From contig NZ_CANDNU010000003.1 in assembly GCF_947387495.1 (NCBI RefSeq), forward strand, positions 18,190 through 82,189: a DNA stretch of 64,000 nt. Direction: 5' to 3'. Made by a program: the position numbers and the translations under genes. The stretch is from Limosilactobacillus difficilis. Its GTDB lineage: Bacteria > Bacillota > Bacilli > Lactobacillales > Lactobacillaceae. The number at the start of each line of letters is the position of its first letter. Position 1 is the stretch's first letter. The notes below the pieces were generated by a model. The model saw nothing but the letters and a program-made list of their open reading frames with translations, searched no databases and was not told the DNA's origin. Shown here piece after piece: positions 13,614 to 21,433 of the stretch.

Positions 13614-13641
13614 GCCGACAAGCGTTGACCTGTCGGCTTTT
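13614..13641 (+). terminator. Perfect hairpin, loop inverted relative to 12851-12874
   Basis: GCCGACA / TGTCGGC perfect 7-bp stem around AGCGTTGACC, then TTTT. The loop is the reverse complement of the loop at 12858-12867. Confidence 0.65.
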
Positions 13642-13680
13642 AAATTACGTAAAAATAAATGAGATTCTTTCAATATTCTG

Positions 13681-13709
13681 TTGTTATCTACACGTTAATA
13701 ATGTATAAT
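13681..13709 (+). promoter_or_regulatory. Strong promoter of module C
   Basis: TTGTTA (13681-13686), 17-bp spacer, consensus TATAAT (13704-13709). It starts a leader of about 110 bases before a broken peptide frame. Confidence 0.75.
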
Positions 13710-13747
13710 ATAAATGTAGTCAAGTAAGGGACGCCTGAAAGACTACA

Positions 13748-13951
13748 GCGTTCCGGAAGTGATTCCCTGAATCCGGAAAGGGGATGATACTGATGGAAAT
13801 AACAGTACTCCGGAAAGAGAGGCTGCCATGTTATCGCACTGACGATTTGGTTATTGTCGGTAGCCGCGATTAACTTCGCTAAGGCTTATGCGATAATAAA
13901 AAAAGCTAATCGCAAATAGCGGTTAGCGGGTTAGCTTTATTTCCGGAACGC
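13748..13951. repeat. Long-distance inverted repeat of module C
   Basis: GCGTTCCGGAA (13748-13758) is perfectly complementary to TTCCGGAACGC (13941-13951), extendable by four pairs with two G-U. Two more TCCGGAAA copies at about 13772 and 13810 in the leader could pair with it instead, giving alternative folds. The arms enclose the whole peptide frame, as in toxin mRNAs where 5' and 3' ends pair. Confidence 0.7.
13828..13919 (+). pseudogene. Module C: broken hydrophobic peptide, probable one-base deletion
   Basis: ATG at 13828 stops after four codons. One base further on, another frame reads IALTIWLLSVAAINFAKAY and ends basic (KKANRK) at a TAG at 13917-13919. Adding one base after ATGTT would join them into a peptide of about 30 residues with one membrane span, much like modules A and B. 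A T lost from a short T run is the simplest reading; a real non-coding RNA is the alternative. GAGAGGCTGCC precedes the ATG. Confidence 0.5.
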
Positions 13952-13953
13952 AA

Positions 13954-13986
13954 AGGGACGAGAGCTGGGACCTCTTGTCCTTTTGC
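13954..13986 (+). other. Long 3' hairpin of module C
   Basis: GCAAAGGGAC and GTCCTTTTGC (about 13950-13986) form a near-perfect stem around AGAG/CTCT, a stable 3' structure without a long T run on this strand. It lies between the peptide frame and the opposing promoter. Confidence 0.6.
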
Positions 13987-13992
13987 ATATTC

Positions 13993-14021
13993 AGTATACC
14001 ATATTAACGTGAGAAGGTCGA
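13993..14021 (-). promoter_or_regulatory. Antisense promoter of module C
   Basis: Minus strand: TCGACC (14016-14021), 17-bp spacer, TATACT (13993-13998) with TGG before it, an extended -10. Points left into module C, as in A and B. Confidence 0.5.
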
Positions 14022-14025
14022 CATT

Positions 14026-14193
14026 ATGGTTAGTGAAGCTCAATTAAAGGCTAATAAGAAGTGGAACGATAAAAACAAGGATAAGCAACGTGTTTACCGT
14101 TACCGTTCTTATGCTCGCAAGTATGTGCGTGATATAGCGACACAAGACGATTTGTTAGAACTACGCAAGATGATTGATGAGAGGTTAAGTTAA
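14026..14193 (+). CDS. Small basic protein, paralogue of 12247-12435
   Basis: A 55-residue basic, helical protein whose core (ANKKWNDKNKDKQRVYRYRS) nearly matches the 62-residue protein after module A. The C-terminal half (DDLLELRKMIDERLS) is also related. GAGAAGG lies upstream as ribosome site. Its repeat after another peptide module suggests the pair travels together. Function unknown. Confidence 0.65.
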   Translation: MVSEAQLKANKKWNDKNKDKQRVYRYRSYARKYVRDIATQDDLLELRKMIDERLS

Positions 14194-14194
14194 G

Positions 14195-14224
14195 GCGATG
14201 GTTTTTTACCACCGCTTTTTTTAT
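14195..14224 (+). terminator. Rho-independent terminator T3
   Basis: GGCGATGGT / ACCACCGC stem, then a T run. Third in the series T1-T3, each after a small regulator-like gene. Confidence 0.75.
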
Positions 14225-14292
14225 TGGTGCAATTTCTACAGATTTCGCATCGATAATTTAATGCTTGCACTGATTGATAGGGAGTGAATGAC

Positions 14293-14457
14293 ATGAAGTG
14301 GTTAATGATTGTTTTAACTGCATTGTTTGCCGCCGCTAAGTTAGCCCACATGGTTGCATGGTCATGGTGGTTGGTACTGTTACCAGTGTGGATATATCTA
14401 GGATTGGTAGTACTGATCTATATCATTGTGTTTGTAGTAGAGGTATTGAACTCATGA
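14293..14457 (+). CDS. Small membrane protein before HNH
   Basis: A 54-residue frame with two membrane spans (LMIVLTALFAAAKLAHMV and WLVLLPVWIYLGLVVLIYII) behind GGGAGTGAATGAC. Its stop overlaps the HNH start (ATGA), so the two are coupled. No family recognised. Confidence 0.6.
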   Translation: MKWLMIVLTALFAAAKLAHMVAWSWWLVLLPVWIYLGLVVLIYIIVFVVEVLNS

Positions 14458-14951
14458 GGTATCGACGCTGCCGGTATCCTGGTTGCCATGCAATGGTTGC
14501 TTATCCTGATCATTACTGTACTAAGCACCATGTACATGAAGCAGAGTACTTAGCGAATAGGCAACGCTGGGCACGGTCACATAGTAAAGACTATGAGCAT
14601 AGATATAACACAGTGACTAGGTATCGTAACGATACTAAGTCAAAGCAGTATCAGTTCTATCACACACAGCAATGGCAAGCATTAAGACAGCAAGCATTAG
14701 ATCGTGATCATTATGTTTGTCAGTACTGTGGCAAACCAAACAGCAACACAGTCGACCACGTCGTGCCGATCGAGTATGACGATGCATTGATGACATCGTT
14801 AAGCAACCTCGCGACTACCTGCCGACAGTGTCACCATCTCAAAACCCAGTGGGAGCAAAAATATTACGGAACCGGTAAAAATAGCACTCCTAAAAAAGTG
14901 GCTGAAATACAAGACATTCCGACCATCGCTAAAATTTTAAAAATAAAATAA
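14454..14951 (+). CDS. HNH endonuclease of the packaging module
   Basis: A 165-residue HNH protein. The nuclease core is at about residues 90-145: CQYCGKPNSNTVDHVVPIEY, then LSNLATTCRQCHHLK, giving the DH catalytic pair and two Cys pairs for zinc. The N-terminus has another Cys/His cluster (CRYPGCHAMV, HYCTKHH). HNH proteins beside terminase genes of cos phages are required for cos cutting (established knowledge). ATG at 14454 is preferred because it overlaps the upstream stop. A GC-rich cos candidate follows. Confidence 0.88.
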   Translation: MRYRRCRYPGCHAMVAYPDHYCTKHHVHEAEYLANRQRWARSHSKDYEHRYNTVTRYRNDTKSKQYQFYHTQQWQALRQQALDRDHYVCQYCGKPNSNTVDHVVPIEYDDALMTSLSNLATTCRQCHHLKTQWEQKYYGTGKNSTPKKVAEIQDIPTIAKILKIK

Positions 14952-14954
14952 TTT

Positions 14955-15060
14955 TTGAAACATCCCCCGCCCTGGTGCCCATCCAGGAAGAGCGCACACA
15001 TTGCAGTCGTCTTGCATGCAAGCGGTGTTTTTAAAAATTTTGGGCGTCCGGGGCTGACTA
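14955..15060. other. Probable cos region
   Basis: A GC-rich non-coding island between HNH and terS, the usual place of cos. It contains ATCCCCCGCCC, CCTGG/CCAGG flanking a 7-base loop (14971-14987), a perfect 12-bp palindrome CTTGCATGCAAG (15011-15022), and a TTTTTAAAAATTTT tract. The exact cut site cannot be read off. Confidence 0.6.
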
Positions 15061-15093
15061 CAGATGTAAACAATACGAAAGGAGACCAAAAAC

Positions 15094-15549
15094 ATGGCAA
15101 AAAGTGCCTATTTTAAGCAAAATAACGGGCAATTGCCTAGTAAACCGCCTGAATATTTAGGCAAATTAGCTCAGCAAACTTGGCGCAAGATTGTGCCTTA
15201 TCTCGAGTCAACTAGCCGAGTACAGCGAATCGATGCTTCGCTGGTCGAGCAATATTGTACTGAGTACGAACTGTACCGAATTGCTTATGCTGACATTTCA
15301 AAGAATGGCATTCAGGATAAGTTGTTCCGGTCAGTGCAAAATTCCGCTGGTGAAATCATTGGCAAGGACTTTGTAGGTGTACGAAAGAATCCAGCTGTGA
15401 CAACTATGAATGATGCTCTAAAGCAGTTAAAAGCAATTGGCTCTCAACTAGGGCTATCACCGAAAGCACGGCAGGACTTAATGAAGATTGCTAGTTCCAA
15501 GAAAGGCAAGTCTGTTGCTGATCAGCTTAAAGATATTGGCTTGGTTTAG
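15094..15549 (+). CDS. terS: Terminase small subunit (P27 family)
   Basis: A 151-residue protein of the P27/phage terminase small subunit type. The segments PPEYLGKLAQQTWRKIVPYL, then VEQYCTEYELYRIAY and a C-terminal SQLGLSPKARQDLMKI are characteristic. It recognises phage DNA near cos and hands it to the large subunit. AAAGGAGACC ribosome site. Directly upstream of terL. Confidence 0.9.
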   Translation: MAKSAYFKQNNGQLPSKPPEYLGKLAQQTWRKIVPYLESTSRVQRIDASLVEQYCTEYELYRIAYADISKNGIQDKLFRSVQNSAGEIIGKDFVGVRKNPAVTTMNDALKQLKAIGSQLGLSPKARQDLMKIASSKKGKSVADQLKDIGLV

Positions 15550-15565
15550 TCGGGAGGTGTAATGA

Positions 15566-17440
15566 GTGCAAGGAATCGATTTAACTCAGACTCATGATGT
15601 GGAGGGTGCTTATCACACCTTAAAAGTCAATGATCTTCGCAAGAAATATACGGACCCCGCAACTAAGTACGCCTTTGATGTGCTTGATGGTAAATACATC
15701 ACAGGATACTTAATGAAACTAGCGGCTTTACGTCATATTCGTGACTTACAACGCGCTGAAAACACCGATTTTTCATTTCATTACGATTTAAATGAAGTTA
15801 ATAAAATTCTGAAGTTTGCTGGTATTGCTCCTAATGTTGATACTGGGAAGCCAACTCAACTGATGCCCTGGCAACAGTTCATTTTCGGAATGTTGTTTGG
15901 CTGGCGTGACGAATTAAACACGAAGCGCTTCACACGGGTTGTGCTTTCTGTTGCTCGTGGGCAAGGAAAAACTTATTTAATGGCTATCTACATGACTTAT
16001 TCGTTTCTGATTGAGTCGATGGGCCTATCTAACCAAGACTTCCTGGTAACTGCTGAGAACTATGATCAAACCGGTAAGCTATATGGTTATATTAAAAACA
16101 TGCTTAGAAAGATCATTGATGATCAGCCGGTATTTGCCAAACTGGCTAAAGAAGACGATCTGATTATTCATGACCACACTGGCATTGTGATGAACAAATT
16201 TAATAACAATCTCCGACCCCTGTCTTTTAATGCCGGAAAGTATGACTCGTATCACTTTACGACAGCGGTTTTTGATGAAGTGGGGAACATTAACAGCCGT
16301 GAAGGAACGAAAAAGATTGTTTCCGGACAAGTTAAGGTGCCGAATCACCAGTACATCGAGATTTCGACTTCTTATCCTGACCCTTCGGTGCCTTTCCATG
16401 ATGAGCAGAAAACTATTCAACAGGTCATGGAGCAGGACTTTAGCCGAGAAGCTGATCGGACACTTGGTTTAATTTGGGCACAGGACAGTCTGGATGAAAC
16501 TTTTAAGCCCGGCACTTGGGTAAAATCGAATCCGCTGCTGGATTTGCCAAGCCAGAAAGATGTCCTGATGGACGGTTTACGTGACAAACGTGATGCTGAC
16601 ATGCTTGCTGGTACTGTCGATGACTTTCAGAACAAGAACCTCAATTTATGGTTGCAGGAAGCCACTAACGCTTATCTGAAGTTGTCCGATATTGAGTCAG
16701 CGGTGATTCCTGAGTTTGATATTCGCGGCCGTGACGTATATATCGGGTTTGACTACTCGATGTTCAGTGATAATACGGCAATCGCCTTCGTTTATCCGTA
16801 TCAAGACGAGAATGGTGAACAAAAATGGCATATCGAACAGCATAGTTTTATTCCTTGGAATAAGGCAGGGTCAATTCAAGCTAAAGAAAAACAGGATGGT
16901 ATTGAGTATCGTGAACTTGTTAAGAAAGGCTATTGCACGATTACAAGCCACCCACAGGGGTTAATCAATGATGACCAGGTGTACAACTGGTTGCTAACTT
17001 ATGTTGAAGAGAATCGGCTCCATGTCATTTTCTTTGGCTATGATGCCTGGGGTGCTACCAATGCGATCAAACAGATGGATTTGAACACTGACTTTCCGTT
17101 GGAGGCTATTCGTCAACGGACCTCTGAGCTAAAAGACCCAACTAAGTTCTTGCAAAAGATCTTTGTAGAAGGCAATGTGACTCGCTTAGATGACAAGATT
17201 ATGGAAAAGGCTTTGATTAATGCCGAATTATACGAAGATAAGATTGGCATTCAGGTTGATAAAGCCAAAGCCACGTTAAAGATTGACGTAGTCGATGCAA
17301 TTATTGATGCTCTTTATCAAGGCATGTATCACTTCGAGGACTTTGGAATTGCTAACGATAAGAGTCAACAGGTTGATCGGATGACAGCTGAGCAGGTAAA
17401 GAAGTGGTTTGAAAGCAAGGATAGTGGTTTACTTGATTAG
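15566..17440 (+). CDS. terL: Terminase large subunit
   Basis: A 624-residue packaging motor. The ATPase domain has a Walker A-like SVARGQGKTYLMA near residue 131 and a Walker B FDEVG near 235. The C-terminal nuclease domain has FDYSMFSDNTA near 394 and other acidic metal ligands. GTG start at 15566 after CGGGAGGTG. Works with TerS and HNH at cos and docks on the portal. Confidence 0.95.
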   Translation: MQGIDLTQTHDVEGAYHTLKVNDLRKKYTDPATKYAFDVLDGKYITGYLMKLAALRHIRDLQRAENTDFSFHYDLNEVNKILKFAGIAPNVDTGKPTQLMPWQQFIFGMLFGWRDELNTKRFTRVVLSVARGQGKTYLMAIYMTYSFLIESMGLSNQDFLVTAENYDQTGKLYGYIKNMLRKIIDDQPVFAKLAKEDDLIIHDHTGIVMNKFNNNLRPLSFNAGKYDSYHFTTAVFDEVGNINSREGTKKIVSGQVKVPNHQYIEISTSYPDPSVPFHDEQKTIQQVMEQDFSREADRTLGLIWAQDSLDETFKPGTWVKSNPLLDLPSQKDVLMDGLRDKRDADMLAGTVDDFQNKNLNLWLQEATNAYLKLSDIESAVIPEFDIRGRDVYIGFDYSMFSDNTAIAFVYPYQDENGEQKWHIEQHSFIPWNKAGSIQAKEKQDGIEYRELVKKGYCTITSHPQGLINDDQVYNWLLTYVEENRLHVIFFGYDAWGATNAIKQMDLNTDFPLEAIRQRTSELKDPTKFLQKIFVEGNVTRLDDKIMEKALINAELYEDKIGIQVDKAKATLKIDVVDAIIDALYQGMYHFEDFGIANDKSQQVDRMTAEQVKKWFESKDSGLLD

Positions 17441-17612
17441 CAAATTTTTTAAGAGTATATGGCAGTATTTTGATATCATATGTTTTCTTGCCGCTATTGC
17501 TTTTGCGGTATGGGGATGCTTTTTACTGAGCTTTGTTGCTGGCATTTTTGCCATTGCGGCAGGCTTGCTTTTACTGGGCTGGTTATCTGAAAAAATAGCG
17601 TCCAGCCTTTAA
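17409..17612 (+). CDS. Small membrane protein (DUF1056-like)
   Basis: A 67-residue frame overlapping the end of terL by 32 bases, with two membrane spans (IICFLAAIAFAVWGCFLL and VAGIFAIAAGLLLLGWL). A small two-span protein between terL and portal is usual in lactic-acid-bacterial siphophages and is named DUF1056. The start could also be GTG at 17424. Confidence 0.65.
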   Translation: MKARIVVYLISKFFKSIWQYFDIICFLAAIAFAVWGCFLLSFVAGIFAIAAGLLLLGWLSEKIASSL

Positions 17613-17627
17613 TAAGAAAGGAGGTGA

Positions 17628-18839
17628 ATGCTATTGCCGATTTTGAATGTAAGAAAATCATCTAGCCAGGGAATGGCAATCAACGATGATAGTGATGTGT
17701 TGCATTTCCTGACTAACGAGGGTGACGATCGCTATGTTGACGCACGAGCTGCTCTTAAAAACTCTGACGTTTATTCAATCGTTTTTCAGTTAAGCTCCGA
17801 TCTGGCTAATGGTACATTAAAAGCCGATGCGCCACGCGCCCAGGGAATTTTAAATAACCCTACGCAAACTAGCAATGGGCATGCGTTTTGGCAATCAATG
17901 TTTGCCCAGTTACTGTTAGGTGGTGAATGCTTTGCATACCGTTGGCGTAATGAAAACGGAACAGATATGTCATGGGAGTACCTGAGACCCGATCAGGTTA
18001 CTCCTTTTTTGTTAGAAGACGGTTCGGGTTTAATTTATAACGTCACTTTTGATGAACCCGGTACTGGTGTTGAAGCTATTCCACAGTCGAATATGATTCA
18101 TATCCGCTTGCTTAGTAAAAACGGTGGGAAAACTGGTGTTAGTCCACTCTCTGCTTTAGCCAACGAACTTCAAATCAAGAATCAATCTAACAAGCTGACT
18201 CTTTCAGCATTGGCTCGGTCGATTATGTCGCCTGGAGTGCTGACCGTAAAACATGGTGGTTTGCTGAGTGATGCTGATAAAGCGGCACGTTCGCGCAAGT
18301 TCATGAAGCAAACGAATGAGTCAAACAGCGGACCAATTGTTTTAGATGACTTGGAAGAGTACACACCGTTGGAAATCAAAAACAATGTGGCACAGTTACT
18401 GGACCAGGTTCAATGGACCAGCCAGCAAATTGCAAAGGTCTATGGTGTTTCTGATTCAATTATCAATGGCCAGGGCGATCAGCAGTCGTCTGTACAAATG
18501 ATGAACAGCGATTACATTAAGTCACTGTCACGATTTGCTAAGGCAATTGTGGGAGAGCTTAATACCAAGCTTAACGCAAATATCACAATGGATTTGCGTG
18601 CTGCGGTTGATCCGCTGGGGGATGACTATGCTTCAACGGTGGCTAACTTGCAAAAGTCAGGTGTCTTAGATGCTAACCAAGTCACATGGCTATTACAGCA
18701 AAACAATTACTTGCCAGATGACTTGCCTAAGAAAGAACAATCACAAGCACAAGTTCAGCCAGTGCAGGTTGTTTCCGGTAATGATACTTCAGCGGAAGGA
18801 GGTGATAATGATGACGAAGAAGATTCCAGTGAAAGGTGA
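17628..18839 (+). CDS. Portal protein (HK97 type)
   Basis: A 403-residue portal protein: FWQSMFAQLLLGGECFAYRW and VYGVSDSIINGQGDQQSS are the typical segments, with an acidic tail (GGDNDDEEDSS). Portals form the ring through which DNA enters and on which the connector assembles. The ATG at 17628 lies 4 bases after AAGGAGG; a TTG at 17634 has better spacing. Its end overlaps the protease start. Confidence 0.93.
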   Translation: MLLPILNVRKSSSQGMAINDDSDVLHFLTNEGDDRYVDARAALKNSDVYSIVFQLSSDLANGTLKADAPRAQGILNNPTQTSNGHAFWQSMFAQLLLGGECFAYRWRNENGTDMSWEYLRPDQVTPFLLEDGSGLIYNVTFDEPGTGVEAIPQSNMIHIRLLSKNGGKTGVSPLSALANELQIKNQSNKLTLSALARSIMSPGVLTVKHGGLLSDADKAARSRKFMKQTNESNSGPIVLDDLEEYTPLEIKNNVAQLLDQVQWTSQQIAKVYGVSDSIINGQGDQQSSVQMMNSDYIKSLSRFAKAIVGELNTKLNANITMDLRAAVDPLGDDYASTVANLQKSGVLDANQVTWLLQQNNYLPDDLPKKEQSQAQVQPVQVVSGNDTSAEGGDNDDEEDSSER

Positions 18840-19530
18840 CATTGTTGATAACGAAGCGGCATCTTTTTACTCATTTTTTGACATTCCAGCAACGTCTCCG
18901 GCTTCAGTAAGTAACGCAATCGATTCTGCTGATGGCGACGATCTGGAAGTTGATATTGCTTCCAATGGTGGTGATGTGTTTGCCGCTTCTGAGATCTACA
19001 CGAAGCTGAAAGCCTATCAAGGTCAGGTTACGGTTAATATTGAAGGTTTGGCCGCGTCTGCTGCTAGTGTCATTGCGATGGCTGGCAATGTAATTAATAT
19101 GTCACCGACAGCTCAAATGATGATTCATAAAGCATGGACTTATACCGCTGGTAATTCTGATGATTTGGCTCACGATTCACAAATGATGGATAAAACCGAT
19201 CAATCAATTGTGAATGCCTATGCTGATAAAACGGGGTTGAAACGTGAGGATATTTTGAAGATGATGCAAGACGAGACTTGGATGACCGCACAAGACGCGG
19301 TAGACAAGGGTTTCGCCGATAAGATTATGTTTGTGGATGAGAAAACGCCACAGGTGGTTAACGCCGCCTCGCCTATTGTGCCCAAAGCTGCTGTAAATAA
19401 GTTGTTGACATTAATTTCGTCAGCTAAGAAGCAACCAACTGAGAACAAAACAAAGGAAAAGTCAATTCCTAGTCTACGTGACCAGAAATTGGCTATTTTA
19501 TTAGGCAAAGGAGGAAATGATAATGCCTAA
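18811..19530 (+). CDS. ClpP-like prohead protease
   Basis: A 239-residue serine protease of the ClpP fold. The oxyanion region NGGDVFAASEIY, catalytic Ser in GLAASAASVIAMAG and His in AQMMIHKAWT are all present. It trims scaffold and capsid during head maturation. ATG 18811 has AAGGAGG 8 bases ahead (18808 is also possible). It overlaps portal upstream and capsid downstream. Confidence 0.92.
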   Translation: MTKKIPVKGDIVDNEAASFYSFFDIPATSPASVSNAIDSADGDDLEVDIASNGGDVFAASEIYTKLKAYQGQVTVNIEGLAASAASVIAMAGNVINMSPTAQMMIHKAWTYTAGNSDDLAHDSQMMDKTDQSIVNAYADKTGLKREDILKMMQDETWMTAQDAVDKGFADKIMFVDEKTPQVVNAASPIVPKAAVNKLLTLISSAKKQPTENKTKEKSIPSLRDQKLAILLGKGGNDNA

Positions 19531-20728
19531 AAATATTAATAAATTGAATGACGCATGGATCGAAGCCGGTCAAAAGGTATCAGATCTGAATGCTAAGATT
19601 AATACTGCCGTTCTTGACGACAATTTCGATAAAAAGGAATTTTCTAAGCTCAAGGAAGAACGTGACAGTGCTAAGGCTCAACGTGATGCCATTAAGGACC
19701 AACTTGACGAAGCCCGTGCGGCTGAAGTTATCAAGATGGACAACGGTAAGGAAAATCGGAAACCGCTAAATAAGGAAGAAACTAACCTTAAGGATAAGTT
19801 CGTCAAGGATATTAAGAATATGGTTCACGGCCGTTTTGATGCGATTTCATCTGATGCAACGGTCGATAATAATGGCGATGGCGGCTTTGGCTTGACGATT
19901 CCTCAAGACATTCAGACCGCTATTCACCAGCTGGTTCGTTCTTTTGCGACTCTGCAAAATTACGTCAATGTTGAATCTGTTGGTACGAACCGTGGTTCTC
20001 GCGTTTACGAAAACGAAAACACTATCAAGCCAATGGCTAAGATGGACGAAGGTGCTGAAATCCCTGGCGCTGATCCTGCCAAGCTCCACATGATCAAGTA
20101 CTTAATCAGTGATTACGGTGCTATGTACACCTTGACCAACGACTTGCTGATGGATAGTGCTGAAGCATTGTTGAACTATCTGACTACTCAAATTGCTAAG
20201 CAAGACGCAGTTACTCGGAACGTAGCTATTTTGGGTGTTATGAATGCTGCTCCTAAGAAGCCAACGATTTCCAAGTTTGATGATATTAAGGACTTGTCAA
20301 ACAACACGCTAGATCCAGCAATCGAAACTACCTCCATTTTTATTACTAACCAATCTGGCTACAACATTTTAAGCAAGGCTAAGGACGCAGAAGGACGTTA
20401 CCTGTTACAACCAGACGTTACTCAGCCAGGGCGTTATCAGATTGATGGTCATCAGGTTGTTCGGATTGCTGATAAGTGGTTACCAGATGTTTCCGGGTCT
20501 CACCCGTTGTACTTTGGTGATTTCAAGCAAGCTGTGACTCTGTTTGACCGCCAGGATATGCAGATTTTGGCTACTAATATCGGTGCTGGTGCTTATGAAA
20601 CGAACACTTACAAGGTACGTGTAATTGATCGGTTCGACGTTCAAGCTACTGATACTGGTGCAATGGCGGTCGGCTCATTCAAGACAGTTGCTAATCAAAC
20701 CCCAGCCACTACAGAAGTTACCAAGTAA
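19523..20728 (+). CDS. Major capsid protein (HK97 fold)
   Basis: A 401-residue capsid precursor. Residues 1-85 are a coiled-coil, charged delta domain that acts as scaffold, removed by the protease. The mature part holds HK97-like segments (GGFGLTIPQDIQTAIHQLV, then FKQAVTLFDRQDMQI and an RV-IDRFDV C-terminal strand). ATG 19523 has the best spacing to GGAGG. Confidence 0.94.
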   Translation: MPKNINKLNDAWIEAGQKVSDLNAKINTAVLDDNFDKKEFSKLKEERDSAKAQRDAIKDQLDEARAAEVIKMDNGKENRKPLNKEETNLKDKFVKDIKNMVHGRFDAISSDATVDNNGDGGFGLTIPQDIQTAIHQLVRSFATLQNYVNVESVGTNRGSRVYENENTIKPMAKMDEGAEIPGADPAKLHMIKYLISDYGAMYTLTNDLLMDSAEALLNYLTTQIAKQDAVTRNVAILGVMNAAPKKPTISKFDDIKDLSNNTLDPAIETTSIFITNQSGYNILSKAKDAEGRYLLQPDVTQPGRYQIDGHQVVRIADKWLPDVSGSHPLYFGDFKQAVTLFDRQDMQILATNIGAGAYETNTYKVRVIDRFDVQATDTGAMAVGSFKTVANQTPATTEVTK

Positions 20729-20742
20729 GGCGGTGAATGACG

Positions 20743-21108
20743 ATGAGTGATAGTAGCCAAGAAGTACCTATCGAACGAGTAAAAGAAGTTCTTTACTTAG
20801 ATGGCAATGATGATGACGAGTTACTGCACTCATATGTCACTGCTGCGGATGCTTTCGTTCATAATGCTGTGGGCACGGACGTGAACAAGTTTTATAGTAA
20901 TGACAAAGTTGAACCGTTAGTTGAAGTCGCTGTGGTTTCTTTAGCTGCGACTTACTACCAAAATCGTTTAGCTTTGTCAGATGTTCGAACTTATCCGGTC
21001 GATTTTACCGTTGATAGCATCATTGCTCAGTTACGAGTAATGCGGAATTCTTTTGAAGAGGGTGGAAAGAATGAAAATAGCTCTGCACAGACTCAACCAT
21101 CTGATTGA
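20743..21108 (+). CDS. Head-tail connector (gp6-like)
   Basis: A 121-residue helical adaptor (LDGNDDDELLHSYVTAADAFVH, then VAVVSLAATYYQNRLAL), matching the gp6/gp15-type connector that binds the portal. Second ATG chosen for spacing to AAGGCGGTG. Overlaps the next gene. Confidence 0.8.
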   Translation: MSDSSQEVPIERVKEVLYLDGNDDDELLHSYVTAADAFVHNAVGTDVNKFYSNDKVEPLVEVAVVSLAATYYQNRLALSDVRTYPVDFTVDSIIAQLRVMRNSFEEGGKNENSSAQTQPSD

Positions 21109-21433
21109 ATTTGGAACGACTAAAACTGTTTCTTCTCACACTCTCGAAGGGTCTAAGGAAACATTTGTGCCACAGCTGAAACTTCATTTTGCTTATTATC
21201 AACGTGCTCAGGCGCTTCAATACCAGCTTGTTGGCATGCACCTACAAGACACGATTGAGATCGCTGTGCGTAAAAACAAGCACGTGAATGATAAGCAACT
21301 AGCGCGGATTGTCGGTCAAAATACAATTTACAAGATCATCAATTACTCACGCGATTCAACAGGTGATCCGATTGGTTTTGACCTGATTACGCTTCGTGAC
21401 AGTAAGAAGATTGGAAGTGACGGTAATGGCTGA
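21071..21433 (+). CDS. Head closure / head-tail adaptor protein
   Basis: A 120-residue beta-rich protein with the layout of SPP1 gp16-like adaptors. Position 2 in the connector cassette supports it. The start at 21071 follows GGGTGGAAAGA and overlaps the previous gene. Confidence 0.75.
   Translation: MKIALHRLNHLIEFGTTKTVSSHTLEGSKETFVPQLKLHFAYYQRAQALQYQLVGMHLQDTIEIAVRKNKHVNDKQLARIVGQNTIYKIINYSRDSTGDPIGFDLITLRDSKKIGSDGNG

Noticed and set aside
13514-13708. 64-codon open frame
   Set aside because: Its start lies inside terminator T2 and the frame crosses the 13614 hairpin; no believable ribosome site.
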